Assembly: GCA_001898485.1 (NCBI GenBank)
Contig: MKTY01000015.1
Location: 1 to 64,000, forward strand
Length of the DNA: 64,000 nt
DNA from: Sphingobacteriales bacterium 46-32
GTDB taxonomy: Bacteria; Bacteroidota; Bacteroidia; Chitinophagales; Chitinophagaceae
Direction of reading: 5' to 3'
Below are positions 53,906 through 63,225 of the stretch, one piece after another. Position numbers and translations under genes: made by a program. The notes beneath the pieces were generated by a model. It was not told where the DNA came from. It did not search any database and was given only the letters and a program-made list of their open reading frames with translations. Positions within the stretch are counted from its first letter, which is position 1. Each line of letters starts with the position of its first letter.

Positions 53906-55129
53906 ATGAAAATTACCGACATAAAAGCTACAACAGTGGCCGTGCCTCTGGAGGCGCCTATCCGGCATGCCAATGGCTGCCACTGGGGACGTTTTGTACG
54001 CACCATCGTACAGGTATATACCGATGAAGGTATTGTGGGATTGGGTGAAATGGGTGGCGGAGGTGAATCTGCCGAAGCGGCATTTCGCGGACTAAAGCCA
54101 TATCTGCTGGGACATGACCCGATGCAACTGGAGCAGTTGTACTGGAAGATATGTAATCCCACTGCCTCGCTGTACAACAACCGGCTGCAACTGCATGCAG
54201 CGATCGAATTTGCGTGTTTGGATATTATCGGTAAAAAGACCGGTATGCGGGCCTGCGACTGGCTGGGCGGTGCATTGCGTGAAGAAGTGCCATTTGCCTC
54301 TTATCTTTTTTTTCGTTACAGGAACCAGGCTACGGGGGCAGGCGGTGAAGAAACGGCCGAGGCGATGGTAGCGCATGCCCTGGAGCTGCATCGCCGCTAT
54401 GGCTTTACCAGTCATAAACTGAAGGCGGGTGTATTTCATCCCGATCATGAAGTAGAGATATTTAAAGCGCTGGCAACCGCGCTTCCCGGCCATAGGTTAC
54501 GTATTGATCCCAATGCCGTATGGTCGGTGGAAGAATCTATTCGTATTGGCCAGGCAATCGAACACCTGCCCAATGATTATTTCGAAGATCCCTGCTTTGG
54601 TCTCGAAGCCATGCGACGGGTGAAGAGCCGCGTACGTATACCCACTGCTACCAATACAGTTGTTGTGAATTTTGAACAACTGGCGGCCTGTTTCCGTCAG
54701 GAAGCAATTGATGTGATTTTGCTGGATACAACATTCTGGGGAGGCCTGCGCCAGGCATGGATGGCTGGCATCTGTTGCCAGAAAATGGGACTCGGTATTG
54801 CAGTGCACAGTTCGGGTGAGTTGGGTATTCAACTTGCTACCATGCTGCACCTCGGTGCAGCACTGCCCAATCTTTCCTTTGCCGCAGATGCGCATTATCA
54901 TCACCTCAGCGATGATATTATCAAAGGAGGAAAGATGACCTACCGCAATGGTAAGATCGCCGTTCCTTCGGGACCAGGCCTGGGTGTGGAACTGGATGAG
55001 GATAAATTAAAACAGTACCAGGAGTACTTCATACAAACCGGTGGTTATCCCTATGACAGAGATCCGGCCCGTGAAGGATGGTACAGTATCGCCGGCGACA
55101 ACGGTCGCTGGGCAAAACCAGGAATATGA
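53906..55129 (+). CDS. Enolase superfamily sugar acid dehydratase (glucarate dehydratase-like)
   Basis: 407 residues. Capping domain (1-130) and TIM barrel. The K-x-K motif HKLKAG (K171, K173), metal ligands D201 in RIDPNA and E227 in YFEDP, N250 in ATNTVVV, and H301 in AVHSSGELG line up with the glucarate dehydratase layout (K-x-K, D, N and a D/H dyad). It would dehydrate an aldarate or aldonate to a 2-keto-3-deoxy acid. Exact substrate open; length is less than classical GlucD (about 445). ATGA overlap with the lactonase gene. Confidence 0.85.
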   Translation: MKITDIKATTVAVPLEAPIRHANGCHWGRFVRTIVQVYTDEGIVGLGEMGGGGESAEAAFRGLKPYLLGHDPMQLEQLYWKICNPTASLYNNRLQLHAAIEFACLDIIGKKTGMRACDWLGGALREEVPFASYLFFRYRNQATGAGGEETAEAMVAHALELHRRYGFTSHKLKAGVFHPDHEVEIFKALATALPGHRLRIDPNAVWSVEESIRIGQAIEHLPNDYFEDPCFGLEAMRRVKSRVRIPTATNTVVVNFEQLAACFRQEAIDVILLDTTFWGGLRQAWMAGICCQKMGLGIAVHSSGELGIQLATMLHLGAALPNLSFAADAHYHHLSDDIIKGGKMTYRNGKIAVPSGPGLGVELDEDKLKQYQEYFIQTGGYPYDRDPAREGWYSIAGDNGRWAKPGI

Positions 55130-55968
55130 AACAATATACTATTTCAGATATAACGATTGTGGCGGAAGGGCTGGATCATCCGGAATGTGTGGCCCTGCAT
55201 CCCGACGGCTCACTGTGGGCGGGCGGAGAGGCGGGACAAATCTATCGCATCGGTAAAAACGGTATGGCAGAGACAGTCGTAAATACCGGGGGTTTTACGC
55301 TTGGTATAGCTTTCTCGCCACAGGGCTGGCTCGCAATCTGTGACCTGAAAAACAAATGTGTCTGGAGATATGACCTGGTTAGCCATGCATTATCAGTATG
55401 GTCAACAGGTACTGCCGAACGGAGTTTTCATACACCCAACTTTCCTGTTTTTGATAACGCAGGAAATCTGTATGTATCCGATAGCGGACAGTTTAGAAAA
55501 GATAATGGGTGCATATTTCGCGTCGATCCAAAGGGGAACACGACCTGCTGGCACGAAGGGCCCTTTCGTTTCTGCAATGGTATGGCACTCTCGGCGAGTC
55601 AGCAAACATTGTATGTAGTCAGTACCTGGCTGCCCGGTGTAGAGGCGATTGAGATTAAAGAAAACGGAGATGCCGGAAAAAGACAGACCCTGGTACAAAT
55701 ACCACGCACCTGTCCCGATGGGATCGCACTGGATGAGGCAGGCAATATTTTTATTTCCTGCTATGCACCCAATGCTATTTATTGTTTCACACCGGAAGGC
55801 AATCTGCTGACGGTAATTGATGACTGGGAGTCGCATACCATCTGTAATCCTACAAACATTGCTTTCGGAGGAGAAAACAGGAAAGAACTTTATATCGCCA
55901 ATCTCGGTCGCTGGCATATTTCAAAAATAAAAATGGAGATAGCGGGGCTTCGGTTAAGCGGACAATAA
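55126..55968 (+). CDS. SMP-30/gluconolactonase-like sugar lactonase
   Basis: 280 residues from the ATG at 55126, which overlaps the dehydratase stop (ATGA). An in-frame ATG at 55078 would lie within that gene and adds an implausible basic stretch. Six-bladed propeller features: [80 protein letters not shown]. The E/N/D metal-ligand pattern of SMP-30 (E in PEC, N in TPNF, N in CNGM, D in PDGIA) is intact. Would hydrolyse a sugar lactone to an aldonate, between the SDR and the dehydratase. Confidence 0.87.
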   Translation: MKQYTISDITIVAEGLDHPECVALHPDGSLWAGGEAGQIYRIGKNGMAETVVNTGGFTLGIAFSPQGWLAICDLKNKCVWRYDLVSHALSVWSTGTAERSFHTPNFPVFDNAGNLYVSDSGQFRKDNGCIFRVDPKGNTTCWHEGPFRFCNGMALSASQQTLYVVSTWLPGVEAIEIKENGDAGKRQTLVQIPRTCPDGIALDEAGNIFISCYAPNAIYCFTPEGNLLTVIDDWESHTICNPTNIAFGGENRKELYIANLGRWHISKIKMEIAGLRLSGQ

Positions 55969-55999
55969 AACGATTCACTTAAGATTAAATAGCGGTTAA

Positions 56000-58720
56000 A
56001 TGAAAAAGTTTTTTTTGATCATTAGTAGCTTCTTGTTGTTAACAGCAGCAAATGCGGGAACGGGAAATATTGCGCCGAAGGCGAAAATAACTGTATCCAC
56101 AGCGCATAACGAAGCATTTCGGGGAGAAAATATTGCAGACGGAATCATTGGCGTGGATGGCATGGGTGAGTGGGCCTGCCAGGGAGATACCACAGACTGG
56201 GGATATATCCGGCTGCCCTGGATTCAGCTTACCTGGGATCAGCCGCAATGGGTGAATAAGGTGGTGTTGTATGATCGGCCGAGCATGCGTCATAATATTG
56301 CTGGCGGTAAATTAATGTTCAGCGATGGTACGGTAATCTGGGTCAACCAGATACCGGCAGATGGTACAGGAAAGGCTATTCAGTTTCCGGCAAAGAAAAC
56401 CGAATGGATACGATTTGTGACGCATGACGGTACAGGTCGTGAACTGGGTTTTTCGGAAATAGAAGTATTCCCTTCGCCCGAGCAGGCTACCGATTATATT
56501 TCGTGGGTAGATCCCTATATAGAAACCAACCGCGGACGTTATATTTTCTTTATCACAGGCAGTTTGCCTTTCGGATTCGCGAGCTCTGCACCCATGACAC
56601 GAAATAAAAATCAATATGGAGGCGGGTATAATTATAATGAAAAGGAAATTCTCGGTTTTGAACAGATACATGCCTGGATGATGTCTGGCGTGGAGATAAT
56701 GCCCACCACCGATAAAGTAAACCTGGCCAACGGGCAGCATAGCTGGAAATCGACCTTTAATCATGATGACGAAATAGTGCAACCGGCCTACCACCGGGTG
56801 ATGCTGCAGGATCATAAAATATGGGTGGAGCAGACTGCTACAGAGCGGGTAAATTTTTACCGGTTCCGTTATACAGAGGCCTCCAATGCACGCGTGGTAA
56901 TTAACCTCGGCGGACATGTGTCTAACAGTACAATGGCCAATGCAAAGGTGCATCGGGTAAGTGATACGGAAATAGAAGGTTCTTTTAGTTCCATTAAGCG
57001 TTACTGGGGCGGACCGAAGGATGTGAAGGTTTTCTTTGTGATCCGGTTCGACAAACCTTTTCAGTCGCTCGATGGCTGGAAGGGGAAACAGCAAACAGTC
57101 AATGCAGCAGATTTTTCGGGCGACAGTCTGATTCTTTCAGCCGCTTATGCCATGAAGAAAGGGGAGCAGCTGCAAATGAAAATCGGGCTGTCGTATACAA
57201 CTATAGAGAATGCACGGAACAATCTTCAGACAGAATGTGCAGGCTGGAGTTTTGATCAGGTTAGAAATAATGCACAGCAGATATGGAATGAATGGCTGGG
57301 ACGCATGAGTGTAAAAGGAGGAACCACCGATCAGAAAATAAAATTTTATACAGATTTGTGGCATGTGCTGCTGGGGCGGCAGAAAATCAATGATGTAAAC
57401 GGCGATTATCCTGATCGCACGGAAGGAAAGCGGGAGGGCACCTTTACAGATGCCGTGTTTAAAATCAAAACCGTTCCCAAAGATGCACAGGGCAGGCCGC
57501 GGTTCAATATGTACAGCTCAGATGCATTCTGGCTTACGCAATGGAACCTGAATATTTTATGGGGACTGGCCTGGCCTGAGGTACAGGATGAAATGTCGGC
57601 ATCGATGATTGAATATGCAAATAATGGAGGACTGCTGCCACGTGGTCCCAGTGGCGGAGGTTATTCCTATATCATGACGGGTGATCCGGCTGCTAATCTT
57701 ATTGTGAGCACCTATATGAAAGGACTGCTTACGAAGGCCGATGCACGTCATGCCTACAATACCATTCGCCGTAACCAGATGCCGGGCGGTATGCTGGGCG
57801 ACAAACCCGATGTGGAGTTTTATATCAAACATGGATTGTGGCCAGGTAATGCCGGCATTACCATCGAAGCAGCCTTTCAGGATTGGGGCACAGCCCAGAT
57901 GGCGGCCAAACTGGGGTTGAAAAAAGATTACACCTATTTCAGTAAACGATCTGCCGGCTGGCAACATTTGTTTGATGACTCGCTGAAGCTGATCTTTCCC
58001 AAAGATCACAATGGGAAATGGCTGCACAGAGATCCCCTGAGTGGGGCCGGATGGGTCGAAGCCAATGCCTGGCAGGCCACTACCGGACTCTCACACGCGC
58101 TGCCTGAGTTGATTACCCGGATGGGTGGCCCGGATAGTTTTTGTCAGAAAGTAGATTTTGCATTCCGTCAATCGGCAGCTGATGATTTTGTATACGGCTA
58201 TACCAATGGCTATGTTAGCTACGCTAATCAACCCGGATGCAGCAATGCACACGTGTTTAGCTATGCCGGCAAACCATGGCTTACACAATACTGGGTGCGC
58301 CGCGTAAAAGAGCAGGCTTATGGAGGGGTGACTCCCGATCTGGGTTATGGCGGCCATGATGAAGACCAGGGACAAATGGGTGGTGTAAGCGTATTGATGG
58401 CGATTGGTCTTTTTGATGTAATGGGCAACCAGGCGCAGCAGCCTGTGTATGAAATTACTTCGCCCATTTTTGATGAGGTTACTATTCAACTCGACAGGCG
58501 TTATTATACCGGTGAGAAGTTTGTAATACGTACCTATCAGAATAAGTCGGCAAATACGTACATTCAACGTGCTAAACTGAATGGGGCGGACTGGAATAAA
58601 TTCTGGTTTTCGCACGACACATTCCGGAAAGGCGGCGTACTCGAATTGTGGATGGGCGATCAGCCCAATAAGCAATGGGGTATAGAAGCGCTTCCACCGG
58701 TTTTTGAAAAAGGTAAATAG
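56000..58720 (+). CDS. Secreted GH92-like alpha-mannosidase with discoidin-type domain
   Basis: 906 residues. Signal peptide (1-19, ending ANAG). F5/8 type C-like (discoidin) beta-sandwich (about 22-155, with NIADGIIGVDGMGEW), then a GH92-type domain (about 168-880). Seen: YIETNRGRYIFF, GGYNYNEKEILGFEQIHAWMMSG, WHVLLGRQ, FNMYSSDAFWLTQWN, LLPRGPSGGGYSY, WQATTGL, and YGGHDEDQGQMGG near 782-794, where GH92 enzymes normally have G-N-D-D/E-x-G-Q-M-S-A/S. The family uses Ca2+ and an inverting mechanism on alpha-mannosides. The altered motif makes it a divergent member; activity not certain. Confidence 0.82.
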   Translation: MKKFFLIISSFLLLTAANAGTGNIAPKAKITVSTAHNEAFRGENIADGIIGVDGMGEWACQGDTTDWGYIRLPWIQLTWDQPQWVNKVVLYDRPSMRHNIAGGKLMFSDGTVIWVNQIPADGTGKAIQFPAKKTEWIRFVTHDGTGRELGFSEIEVFPSPEQATDYISWVDPYIETNRGRYIFFITGSLPFGFASSAPMTRNKNQYGGGYNYNEKEILGFEQIHAWMMSGVEIMPTTDKVNLANGQHSWKSTFNHDDEIVQPAYHRVMLQDHKIWVEQTATERVNFYRFRYTEASNARVVINLGGHVSNSTMANAKVHRVSDTEIEGSFSSIKRYWGGPKDVKVFFVIRFDKPFQSLDGWKGKQQTVNAADFSGDSLILSAAYAMKKGEQLQMKIGLSYTTIENARNNLQTECAGWSFDQVRNNAQQIWNEWLGRMSVKGGTTDQKIKFYTDLWHVLLGRQKINDVNGDYPDRTEGKREGTFTDAVFKIKTVPKDAQGRPRFNMYSSDAFWLTQWNLNILWGLAWPEVQDEMSASMIEYANNGGLLPRGPSGGGYSYIMTGDPAANLIVSTYMKGLLTKADARHAYNTIRRNQMPGGMLGDKPDVEFYIKHGLWPGNAGITIEAAFQDWGTAQMAAKLGLKKDYTYFSKRSAGWQHLFDDSLKLIFPKDHNGKWLHRDPLSGAGWVEANAWQATTGLSHALPELITRMGGPDSFCQKVDFAFRQSAADDFVYGYTNGYVSYANQPGCSNAHVFSYAGKPWLTQYWVRRVKEQAYGGVTPDLGYGGHDEDQGQMGGVSVLMAIGLFDVMGNQAQQPVYEITSPIFDEVTIQLDRRYYTGEKFVIRTYQNKSANTYIQRAKLNGADWNKFWFSHDTFRKGGVLELWMGDQPNKQWGIEALPPVFEKGK

Positions 58721-58743
58721 TAAAACCACACGAATAATTGGTT

Positions 58744-59622
58744 ATGGCTGATAAGCAGCAGGAATCACTGGTGACGGGAGTGGATATTGGCGGCTCACAT
58801 ATTACCGCCTGCCAGGTAGCTGTCAATGAAGGAAAATGTAGGGAAGGCAGCATGGCCCGCCGGCATCTCGATAGCTCGGCCGATGCAGATACTATCGTGG
58901 CGCTATGGGCTTCGGTCATACAGGAGTCTTTACAAAACAGCAAACAGCAAGCAGGACAGATAGGTATTGCCATGCCCGGCCCTTTCGATTACGAAAATGG
59001 GATCTCGTATATGGCCGATCTCAACAAGTATGACCGGCTCTATGGTCTTAATGTAAAGGAGATGCTGGCCGATAAGCTGGGTGTACCGTCAACGGATATC
59101 CGGATGATCAACGATGCCACCGCATTTTTGCTGGGTGAGCAGCAGCAGCTAACAACTGCTAAGTCGGGGATGATCCTGGGGGTGACGCTCGGTACCGGAC
59201 TGGGGTCTGCCTGGAGCATCAATGGTCAGCTGATTGAAGGTGATCTGTATAAATTCCCGTTTCGCGATGGAGTGGCAGAAGATTATGTATCGGCCAGATG
59301 GCTTACACAACAATACCGGCAACGAACCGGCAGGGAAGTAGCGGGTGTAAAAGAGATCAGCGATCAGGCTGCATCGGAAGAGGAAATAGCCTGCGAACTG
59401 TTTGAAGAATTTGGTCGCTCCATCGCCGAAATACTGTATCTGCGTTTTGAAGGCAGAGGGCCTCAGTATGTTATTTTGGGAGGTAATATTTCCCTGGCCT
59501 GTTCTCATTTTATAACTGCATTTCAGGACAGTCTGCGTCCCAAAATGGAAGTGCCCGCTCATTCGGTTTCTGTACTGGGTGAGTCGGCCGCACTGATAGG
59601 GGCTGCCTGTCTCTGGTGCTAA
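58744..59622 (+). CDS. ROK family sugar kinase, zinc motif missing
   Basis: 292 residues from the ATG at 58744 (TTG at 58738 adds two). ATP-phosphate motif GVDIGGSHI (12-20), the sugar-binding catalytic Asp D124 in MINDATAFL, and GVTLGTGLGSA (phosphate 2). The usual ROK segment with E-x-G-H and the C-x-C-G-x-x-G-C-x-E zinc loop is replaced by EGDLYKFPFRDGVAEDYVS. ROK kinases phosphorylate hexoses such as glucose, mannose or N-acetylhexosamines; with the isomerase, mannokinase is the natural guess. Last gene of the locus. Confidence 0.82.
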   Translation: MADKQQESLVTGVDIGGSHITACQVAVNEGKCREGSMARRHLDSSADADTIVALWASVIQESLQNSKQQAGQIGIAMPGPFDYENGISYMADLNKYDRLYGLNVKEMLADKLGVPSTDIRMINDATAFLLGEQQQLTTAKSGMILGVTLGTGLGSAWSINGQLIEGDLYKFPFRDGVAEDYVSARWLTQQYRQRTGREVAGVKEISDQAASEEEIACELFEEFGRSIAEILYLRFEGRGPQYVILGGNISLACSHFITAFQDSLRPKMEVPAHSVSVLGESAALIGAACLWC

Positions 59623-59640
59623 GGCAATGACCGGCATAAA

Positions 59641-59666
59641 TTAAAAGAGGCTGTCTCATCTTTTAA
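59641..59666 (+). terminator. Hairpin at the end of the susCD locus
   Basis: TTAAAAGA (59641-59648) and TCTTTTAA (59659-59666), perfect 8-bp arms with a 10-nt middle, 18 bp after the ROK stop. A/T-rich, so weak; no long T-run follows. Only candidate seen for ending the 13-gene transcript. Confidence 0.35.
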
Positions 59667-60015
59667 CTGGGTCCTGGCAGAGACTCGTAGTCACTTAAAC
59701 GTTTCTCAGGATCTGCGATTATTTTTGATACAACCTCTCCTGGCTTTTATTTCCGGGGGGTGGGGTACAGTCCGGATTCATCTGTTGTATATACAATGCC
59801 TGGTGGTTGATAAATTTATTTCATTTTCCTTCTCTGTTAGAATAAAGGCTATTGAAAATACAGCAGGAGCAATTACCTGATTGGAAGGTAATATTTGCCA
59901 GCCAAGGGGGATAAGCTCTGGCAAAAAAGAGGAAGAAGCATTTTCTCAACTGCCCGTTTCGGGTGAAAAAATGCCCGTCTCGCAGTAATAACTCCAGAAA
60001 ACAGGGGCGTTTTTC
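59667..60015. other. Intergenic stretch between the utilisation locus and the LytS kinase
   Basis: About 350 bp without a coding frame of normal composition. A GGGGGGTGGGG tract lies near 59755-59765. Ends at the TACCTTTG box of the next gene. No repeat from elsewhere in the window was recognised. Confidence 0.5.
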
Positions 60016-60023
60016 TACCTTTG
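60016..60023 (+). promoter_or_regulatory. Bacteroidota -7 box very close to the LytS-type kinase start
   Basis: TACCTTTG, full TAnnTTTG match, only 4 bp before the GTG at 60028. Transcription starting at the usual distance would begin at or just after the GTG. Confidence 0.4.
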
Positions 60024-60027
60024 CCTT

Positions 60028-61026
60028 GTGAAAAGACAGAACTGGCTACCAGGGCTTATCATTTCGCTGGGTATCGCAATCATTGCAGCCCTGCCACGAA
60101 TGATTCGCATGGAAAAGATCGACCTGACCCTTATCCTGTCGGGTATAGCCTACAATTTTATTTTTTCTTTTTCCTGCTGGTTATCGCATCAGTTTCTGAT
60201 GCAACAAACAAAGTCGTATCGCGCAAACCGGATTACGCGGGCTATTGTTTCAATCGCCCTGGTGAGCACCCTTTCTTTTTTCTTCGATCGTGTTTTTTTC
60301 TTTTTGAGTAATATCCCATTGCTTTTTCCTGATGTTTCCAGTGGCAAACGATCTATGATATTGCTGTTAAGAGGAGTTGTCTTTAGTTCTCTTTTTTATT
60401 TTATTGCTTATTACATGTATATGCTGGCCGAAAAACAAAAGAACATCCTGGAGATCGAGCGACTCAAACAGGCACAGCTAGCGGCTAATTTGTCCTCATT
60501 AAAAGAACAACTGAGTCCCCACTTTTTGTTCAATACGCTCAATACACTTAGTACACTTACCCAGGAGAAGGCAGTTAAAGACTATGTGTCTGAGCTGGCA
60601 GATGTATACAGGTATGTGCTGCAATACAGCGGTCACGATACAGTTACTTTAGAACAGGAACTGACCTTTATATCTTCTTATTTATACATTATTAAAACAA
60701 GACTGGAAGACGCTTTTGATATCTGCATTGAGGTGGATGACAAAAACCTTAGCAGTAAAAGCCTGCCACCCCTCACATTACAAATGCTGGTAGAAAACGC
60801 TATTAAACATAATATCGCATCTTCTTCAAAGCAGCTACGTATTATAATCAGGAGTACAGCCGGAGTGATAGAAGTCAGTAATAATCTTCAGCCTAAAACC
60901 TCTGTTCAGCATAGTCCAGGTATTGGTCTGCATAATGTGATGCAACGTTACCGCTTGTTGTTTGGTCGGGAGATAATGATCGAGCAGACAACAGACAGAT
61001 TCACCGTAAAACTTCCCCTGGTATGA
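60028..61026 (+). CDS. LytS/YehU-type sensor histidine kinase
   Basis: 332 residues with a GTG start at 60028. Four membrane helices (about 8-24, 35-55, 70-98, 112-132), a short coiled coil (EKQKNILEIERLKQAQLAAN region), then the His_kinase domain with H165 in LSPHFLFNTLN, N-box LVENAIKHN and G-box GIGLHNV. No large sensor domain. Coupled to the LytTR regulator by a 4-bp overlap. The GTG lies next to a -7 box, so translation could be leaderless or begin at an internal ATG near 60100, which would remove the first helix. Confidence 0.92.
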   Translation: MKRQNWLPGLIISLGIAIIAALPRMIRMEKIDLTLILSGIAYNFIFSFSCWLSHQFLMQQTKSYRANRITRAIVSIALVSTLSFFFDRVFFFLSNIPLLFPDVSSGKRSMILLLRGVVFSSLFYFIAYYMYMLAEKQKNILEIERLKQAQLAANLSSLKEQLSPHFLFNTLNTLSTLTQEKAVKDYVSELADVYRYVLQYSGHDTVTLEQELTFISSYLYIIKTRLEDAFDICIEVDDKNLSSKSLPPLTLQMLVENAIKHNIASSSKQLRIIIRSTAGVIEVSNNLQPKTSVQHSPGIGLHNVMQRYRLLFGREIMIEQTTDRFTVKLPLV

Positions 61027-61787
61027 CCACTGTTTTGATACTCGAAGATGAGTCCAAGGCTGCACGGGAACTGGCTAAAATGTTATTGCACATAGATGAA
61101 AGCATTCAGATTGTAGCTACACTCGATTCTGTTGAGCAGACGATGAAATGGATGGCCCATAACCCGCCCCCGCAGTTAATTTTTTCTGACATCCAGCTGG
61201 CAGATGGGTTATGTTTTGAAATTTATACTCAACTGGATATTCAAAGTCCGGTTATCTTTTGTACAGCATTTGATGAATACCTGATGAAGGCTTTTGAAGC
61301 CAATGCTGTCAGTTACCTGTTAAAACCGATTACCCGCGAAAAGGTAGAGAAAGCACTGGATAAGTTTCATAATCTGAAAACGGTATTTACTCAGCAACAG
61401 GAAAAAAAGCGGCTGGCCGGAGTGCTGCACCAACTGAAATATCCTTACAAAAGTGCCCTGCTGGTACATCAGCAGGAAAAGATTGTTCCGGTGCAGGTCA
61501 GAGATATTGCTTTTTTTTATCTCGATAAAACAATGGTCAGGATGCTTACGACAGATGGTCAGCAGTATTATCTTTCCGCGGCTCTTGAGGAAATCGAGAA
61601 CATGCTGGACCCGTCCATTTTTTTTCGGGCAAACCGGCAGTTTTTGGTCAATAAATCAGCTATTGTAAATGCCGAGCGGTATTTTGCCCGCAAACTTATC
61701 ATAAAGCTGTCTGTAAGAACGCCCGAGATTATTGTAGTCAGTAAAGCAAGGGCATCCGGTTTTTTGCAATGGCTCGAGGGTGTTTGA
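61023..61787 (+). CDS. LytTR family response regulator
   Basis: 254 residues. Receiver domain (1-120): acidic pair E8/D9, phospho-acceptor D56 in LIFSDIQLADG, T in FCTAFDEYLM, K in YLLKPI. Linker with basic residues, then LytTR domain (about 155-250) with IFFRANRQFLVN. Partner of the kinase at 60028. Followed 18 bp later by the CPBP gene, possibly co-transcribed. Confidence 0.94.
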   Translation: MTTVLILEDESKAARELAKMLLHIDESIQIVATLDSVEQTMKWMAHNPPPQLIFSDIQLADGLCFEIYTQLDIQSPVIFCTAFDEYLMKAFEANAVSYLLKPITREKVEKALDKFHNLKTVFTQQQEKKRLAGVLHQLKYPYKSALLVHQQEKIVPVQVRDIAFFYLDKTMVRMLTTDGQQYYLSAALEEIENMLDPSIFFRANRQFLVNKSAIVNAERYFARKLIIKLSVRTPEIIVVSKARASGFLQWLEGV

Positions 61788-61805
61788 TTTTTTAATTAAG
61801 TATGT

Positions 61806-62630
61806 ATGATCACAGGTCTGAGAGGCCTTTATCCGCTTCCAACATATTTTATCCTGGCATATCTAATAAGCTGGGCGATCTGGTTTCCGCTTTATAGTCC
61901 GGCTTTGGGCTTCACCGGATTGCCTGTATTGCCGTTTCATCATGGCATTGGTGGACTTGGGCCACTGGTTGCATCGTTGATCTGTACGTGGATATTTAAT
62001 GGAAAGCAGGGAATGTATGAATTAATTAAAAGTATGGTCAGGTTCCGGCCATTGCTATATGTTGCGCTAGCTCTTTTTAGTCCCTTCATGCTGGCCATAC
62101 TGGCAGTGCTCATCAGTTATATATTAAACGGGGAGCCTGTTCATCTATCCGCCCTGCTTGTTTCCGGCGACATCTCCGGGATTGGCTTTGCTGGTTTTTT
62201 CTTTTATAATCTTTTATTCTTCGGATTTGGAGAAGAAACGGGCTGGCGGGGTTTTGCCCTGCCCAGGCTGCAGAAGAAGTATACGGCAATGACGGCCACT
62301 ATCATTCTTACTTTCTTTTGGGCAATCTGGCACTGGCCGCTTTTCCTGTACAGACCGGGCCTTGCCGGTATGGGAATTGCAGGTGCCATCGGTTGGTTAT
62401 TCAGTTTACTTACAGGAGGAGTCTTACTCACTTGGTTTTACAATTCTTCACGAGCCAGCCTGCTGGTATGCGCCATTTTTCATGCTACCGTTGATATTGC
62501 TTTCCTTGCAGATTTTACCGATCAGCATATAAAGAGCTATCTGGGGGTACTGATTACCTGTTGGGGTATGGCGACAGTTTTTGTTTTTAAACCTAAAAGG
62601 CTTTCTTCAGGCCATCAAAAACAGAACTGA
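61806..62630 (+). CDS. CPBP family intramembrane metalloprotease-like protein
   Basis: 274 residues with about eight membrane helices. CPBP (PF02517, Abi) motifs: EETGWRG (E143, E144, R148), the second-motif F-x-x-x-H in FWAIWHWPLF (H176), and the third-motif H-x-x-x-N/D in IFHATVDIA (about 227). These match Rce1-like intramembrane proteases; in bacteria roles include bacteriocin self-immunity and membrane-protein processing. The target is unknown. 18 bp after the LytTR gene, so the two-component pair may control it. Confidence 0.88.
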   Translation: MITGLRGLYPLPTYFILAYLISWAIWFPLYSPALGFTGLPVLPFHHGIGGLGPLVASLICTWIFNGKQGMYELIKSMVRFRPLLYVALALFSPFMLAILAVLISYILNGEPVHLSALLVSGDISGIGFAGFFFYNLLFFGFGEETGWRGFALPRLQKKYTAMTATIILTFFWAIWHWPLFLYRPGLAGMGIAGAIGWLFSLLTGGVLLTWFYNSSRASLLVCAIFHATVDIAFLADFTDQHIKSYLGVLITCWGMATVFVFKPKRLSSGHQKQN

Positions 62631-62782
62631 TGAATACCGTTCTTAGAATATTGCTCTGCCCTGATATTTTTGCCCAGAGGAATAAGCGTATTTATGCTAA
62701 TCTTCCGGTGCCTAAACGACAGTAACAGCAACAACGAACTCATTAGAAGTGCGAACGTTTAGATTACATGCACTGATTGGTA

Positions 62783-63136
62783 TTACTGAACAATATTATT
62801 TTTGCTTGATTTGGCACGGGGATTGAAATCAAGACATTGTTGTATCCAAAATCCGAAGTCTTTATTGTTGCGAATAGAATCAGGGCTGATATAACCATAC
62901 CCCCTGTACTCCCTGTTTTTGATACGCATTGTCCGGAAACCGTTCTTTTCTGCAAACCTGTCATGGTGGGCAGGGTCGAAGCGTACCATCATTTCCTCGC
63001 CGCTGACGCTTACACACATTTTTCCATTGACCATAAAGGTAAGTCCCCGAAACATTTCCTTTTCCTCGATTGTCAGTTCAGGAAAACGACTGAGATATTC
63101 TCTGATCCGTTTCACTAAATCTGTATCATATGCCAT
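62783..63136 (-). CDS. TfoX N-terminal domain protein
   Basis: 117 residues, almost all a TfoX_N domain (PF04993): EEKEMFRGLTFMVNGKMCVSV (split family core), then EMMVRFDP, and a C-terminal helix. TfoX regulates competence in gammaproteobacteria, but single-domain proteins in Bacteroidota are of unknown role. ATG at 63136. Stands alone between the CPBP gene (convergent) and an alpha/beta hydrolase on the same strand. Confidence 0.85.
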   Translation of the reverse strand: MAYDTDLVKRIREYLSRFPELTIEEKEMFRGLTFMVNGKMCVSVSGEEMMVRFDPAHHDRFAEKNGFRTMRIKNREYRGYGYISPDSIRNNKDFGFWIQQCLDFNPRAKSSKNNIVQ

Positions 63137-63225
63137 TGTTAACTGTTTTTGATTAGTGGGTGAAAATGTAGCTTAAAGGATGCATTCCCGGTATTTTTCA
63201 ATGGTAAAAGCTTCTGCGGAAATTT

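Noticed and set aside
59641-59666. End of an insertion sequence (AGAGGCTGTCTCA-like)
   Set aside because: Only one copy of the short motif, no transposase frame nearby and no partner end; kept as a weak terminator instead.
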